Shown here one piece after another: positions 61,812 through 64,000 of a DNA stretch of 64,000 nucleotides. A program made the position numbers and the translations under genes. Position 1 is the stretch's first letter; each line of letters begins with the position of its first letter. The notes under the pieces are model-generated. The model did no database searches. It was not told where the DNA came from and saw only the letters and a program-made list of their open reading frames with translations. Origin of the DNA: Pelagicoccus albus (GTDB lineage: Bacteria; Verrucomicrobiota; Verrucomicrobiia; Opitutales; Opitutaceae); assembly GCF_014230145.1 (NCBI RefSeq), contig NZ_JACHVC010000005.1, positions 7,501 through 71,500 on the forward strand, read 5' to 3'.

Positions 61812-63337
61812 CAGTTGTGTGAGCTAAAGGGGAAAAGGGCAGATTCGATAGGTACGTAGAGCTGGTCGAAGGTCAAGTCACTCACTGATCGCGACCCCGT
61901 GGCGCAAAGGAGCTCGTTGAGGTCGTGTTCAAGATTATGCACGTAGTTTGCTACCCGAATCGCTTTATCAGCTATGTCGATTCCTCGTTCGAGGTGCTCC
62001 TTGTGTGATGTGATCCCGATCGGGCAAGTGTTGCTGCCGCACTGCATCGCCTGAATGCAGCCAATCGATAGCATGAAACCTCTCGCAGTTGCTATCGCAT
62101 CTGCTCCGAGGCAGAAGGCGATGATTTGGGAGCCGGGATTGATCAGCTTGCCGGATGCGATTATTTTGAGCTTCTGCCTCACGCCAGCGCTAAGGAGAAT
62201 GTCGTTGGCAGTTTTGAGGGCAGGAAACAGAGGCATGCCCACTCGGTCGATAAATGCCTTGGGAGCGGCTCCCGTTCCGCCTTCAGCTCCATCGATAGTG
62301 ATGAAATCGGGAAAGATGTCCTGGCGCTTCATTTCTCCGATCAGTTCGAAAAATTGCCGAGGGTCGCCGATGCACATTTTTATGCCGACGGGAAGTTGGG
62401 AAACGTCCTGAACTCTGCGGATGAATTTGACTGTGCTTGGATAGTCTTCGCACTCGGAGTGGTGGGTGGGAGAAACTACATCCTTGCCCATGGGCACGCC
62501 TCTCAACTCCGAAATTTCCGGAGTTATTTTTTCCTTGGGAAGCATCCCGCCTTTTCCGGGTTTTGCTCCCTGGCTTAATTTGATCTCAATGATCTTGATT
62601 TGCTCTTTCGCGGCGAGATCGGCCAATAGCTGATCGTTGAGCGTGCCATCTTCGTTTCTTACGCCGAATTTTGCGGTCCCGATTTGGAAAGCCAAATCGC
62701 AGTTTTCCATCAAGTGGTATTTCGGATAGCCTCCTTCTCCTGTATTCATAAGCCCGCCTACTCGAGCGATTCCTCGGGCTAGGGAGCGAACTGCTCGTTT
62801 GCCCAGAGCTCCGTAACTCATGCCGCTTATGATGAAAGGAACTGTGAGGGTATAGGTGTTTTGAATACCTCGCTCTTCGCCGAAAGTGAGACTGTAGGGC
62901 TCGAGCTGCTCTTTGGAAATTGGAAAGAGGGAATGGCGAAGTTTTATCTCCGTGGCGTCGAAATCATTCTGGGATCCGAAGGATGACGCGGAGTCGACGT
63001 TGTTAGCCTTTCGGTAGACTTCGGCTCTTTCAGTACGGTTGAAGGGGCGTTCCTCTCTGTCTCCAGAATACAGATACTGCCGGAGTTCAGGGCCGAGGCT
63101 TTCCAGCATGTACCGCCCTTGGCCTAAAATACCGAAATTTCTCAGGAGAGAGTGGTTCTTTTGTATGTAGAGATAGTAGACATTGACGAACGTGAGGCCG
63201 ATGAAGGGGACGGTGAGAAAATGGAAATAGAAGGAGATTTGCCAACCGGCCAAGAAGAAGAGCAGGGTTATTATGGGGAGGGCCGTATTGGTGAAACGAG
63301 CCAGTTTATGTAGGTTGATCGCTAATGCCGTAGACAT
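61811..63337 (-). CDS. FMN-binding glutamate synthase-family protein
   Basis: A 508-residue protein with two N-terminal membrane helices (ITLLFFLAGWQISFYFHF and PFIGLTFVNVYYLYI), then a TIM-barrel of the GltB central/FMN type: FIISGMSYGALGKRAVRSLA, MNTGEGGYPKYH, KLSQGAKPGKGGMLP, THHSECEDY, TIDGAEGGTGAAP and MQCGSNTCPIGI (the Fe-S-type cysteine loop). It resembles the YerD/archaeal-type single-domain synthases; the amidotransferase and partner subunit are missing, so the reaction is not certain. It is followed by the DoxX gene. Confidence 0.85.
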   Translation of the reverse strand: MSTALAINLHKLARFTNTALPIITLLFFLAGWQISFYFHFLTVPFIGLTFVNVYYLYIQKNHSLLRNFGILGQGRYMLESLGPELRQYLYSGDREERPFNRTERAEVYRKANNVDSASSFGSQNDFDATEIKLRHSLFPISKEQLEPYSLTFGEERGIQNTYTLTVPFIISGMSYGALGKRAVRSLARGIARVGGLMNTGEGGYPKYHLMENCDLAFQIGTAKFGVRNEDGTLNDQLLADLAAKEQIKIIEIKLSQGAKPGKGGMLPKEKITPEISELRGVPMGKDVVSPTHHSECEDYPSTVKFIRRVQDVSQLPVGIKMCIGDPRQFFELIGEMKRQDIFPDFITIDGAEGGTGAAPKAFIDRVGMPLFPALKTANDILLSAGVRQKLKIIASGKLINPGSQIIAFCLGADAIATARGFMLSIGCIQAMQCGSNTCPIGITSHKEHLERGIDIADKAIRVANYVHNLEHDLNELLCATGSRSVSDLTFDQLYVPIESALFPFSSHN

Positions 63338-63358
63338 TGGGGTAGGTAGGGTTTTGCT

Positions 63359-63985
63359 TCAATCGACGAGGTGCAAGACGTTGAACACGAGCAAGCAGAT
63401 CGATATTAGAAGGCTAGCGACAAATGATGCGTAAGCAATCCTCAGCCACCGAAATTTTGGTATGAGCACGTCGTGGCTCAGATGATACAAATCTTTTGCA
63501 ACTTCGTTGGCGAGTTCGGTGGTATCCGAAATGGCATCGGCCATCTGGGAAAGGTATTCGTCCCTGTCTTGGCGGCTGATGTACGAAAAGTGCAGTAGAA
63601 AACGATCGTTAGGCTTTATTTTTCGGAATCGTTTAGGAAATAGGCAAAGGGTAGCGGCAATGATCGTCGCGGCGGCGCCGATCAGGAATACGACGACCGA
63701 GGGGAAGAATTCGGGGACGCTGATTCTAGAAATGGCAATCGGAGACATGACGGCCGCGATCGTGAGGAGTCCTTGGGCTCTCCTGTCTGCCATGGAAACG
63801 TATTGAGTATGTTTGTTCTCGATACTGGAGAGGATGGAAGCTCGGGCGATGGCCTGGAACTTAGGGGCTGTTGAGTCTGGCGAGGTCATAGCTTTGGTCG
63901 GTTGAGACGCTTTTCGCTTTTTAAGCAAAAGGTTGCGAGAACGTAATTTGGGATCTAGGGGTGTTGTGAATACCGAAATTGTCAT
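63359..63985 (-). CDS. Pycsar-effector-like (PycTM/DUF5706-like) membrane protein
   Basis: A 208-residue protein with a basic N-terminal tail, two adjacent membrane helices (residues about 72-90 and 95-115), a central helical soluble region (FSYISRQDRDEYLSQMADA) and a third helix near the C-terminus. YVSMADRRAQGLLTIAAVM resembles the aD-x-KA-x-LL start of PycTM effectors, and DLYHLSHDVLIPKFRWLRIAY the conserved segment before the last helix. These proteins damage membranes when a cyclic pyrimidine nucleotide is made by PycC. No cyclase is in the window, so the role is uncertain. An internal ATG at 63889 is an alternative start. Confidence 0.55.
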   Translation of the reverse strand: MTISVFTTPLDPKLRSRNLLLKKRKASQPTKAMTSPDSTAPKFQAIARASILSSIENKHTQYVSMADRRAQGLLTIAAVMSPIAISRISVPEFFPSVVVFLIGAAATIIAATLCLFPKRFRKIKPNDRFLLHFSYISRQDRDEYLSQMADAISDTTELANEVAKDLYHLSHDVLIPKFRWLRIAYASFVASLLISICLLVFNVLHLVD

Positions 63986-64000
63986 GCCGGTGAATCGTTA

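Overview
The window looks like a chromosomal segment of a marine-type Verrucomicrobiota bacterium, most likely class Opitutae (Pelagicoccus- or Coraliomargarita-like). This is inferred from the large TonB-dependent receptor with its acidic start and 'LSPFTVEG' plug lead-in, from KduI, from an ACP-dehydratase fusion, and from the general gene mix. Base composition is moderate, and many genes lack a clear Shine-Dalgarno sequence or start at TTG/GTG. No transposase, integrase, rRNA operon or CRISPR array is visible.

Positions 1-16102 (minus strand) are one uninterrupted reading frame. It encodes a giant repetitive surface or secreted protein of more than 5,300 residues, and its C-terminus lies beyond the left edge. 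Read N to C it holds a BapA-prefix-like start, cadherin and VCBS-like domains, about thirty 99-residue He_PIG/CADG repeats, a block of RTX calcium-binding nonapeptides, PA14 domains and a run of 101-residue cadherin-like repeats. Sharp 297-, 303- and 333-bp periodicities and almost identical non-adjacent units point to recent duplication or gene conversion.

Positions 16289-26035 hold an LpxH-like phosphoesterase, argA, proS, a clpS/DUF2017-like/zinc-ribbon operon, a probable 6S RNA with its own promoter, a small membrane protein and a family B DNA polymerase. Positions 26125-32672 hold kduI, a DUF985 cupin, a fused FAD oxidoreductase plus YtqB/MnmM-type methyltransferase, aroK, queG, a YbgC thioesterase and a glycosyltransferase. 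The fusion and queG both point to tRNA wobble-base modification. Positions 32742-41582 hold an ACP-FabZ fusion with a ketosynthase, recD2, a HAD phosphatase, a fatty-acid desaturase with a coiled-coil tail, an ABC-F ATPase and a P-loop kinase.

Positions 42020-47815 hold a TonB-dependent receptor, a lipoprotein and lnt. Positions 47812-60076 form a long minus-strand series: pyrH, frr, proB, a UvrD-type helicase, an exported protein, an OGG1-type glycosylase, an HD hydrolase, a class D beta-lactamase, an ABC-class ATPase, a GT8 transferase, a kinase-like protein, an amidohydrolase and a gamma-carbonic anhydrase. Several of these overlap by 4 bp. A tRNA-Gln(UUG), an anti-sigma-like membrane protein, a DoxX protein, an FMN-binding glutamate synthase-like protein and a Pycsar-effector-like membrane protein complete the right end.

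The best candidates for something new are the giant adhesin, the MnmC(o)-like/MnmM fusion, the 6S-like RNA, the clpS-DUF2017 operon and the PycTM-like protein at the right edge. All family assignments come from reading motifs, not from database searches.
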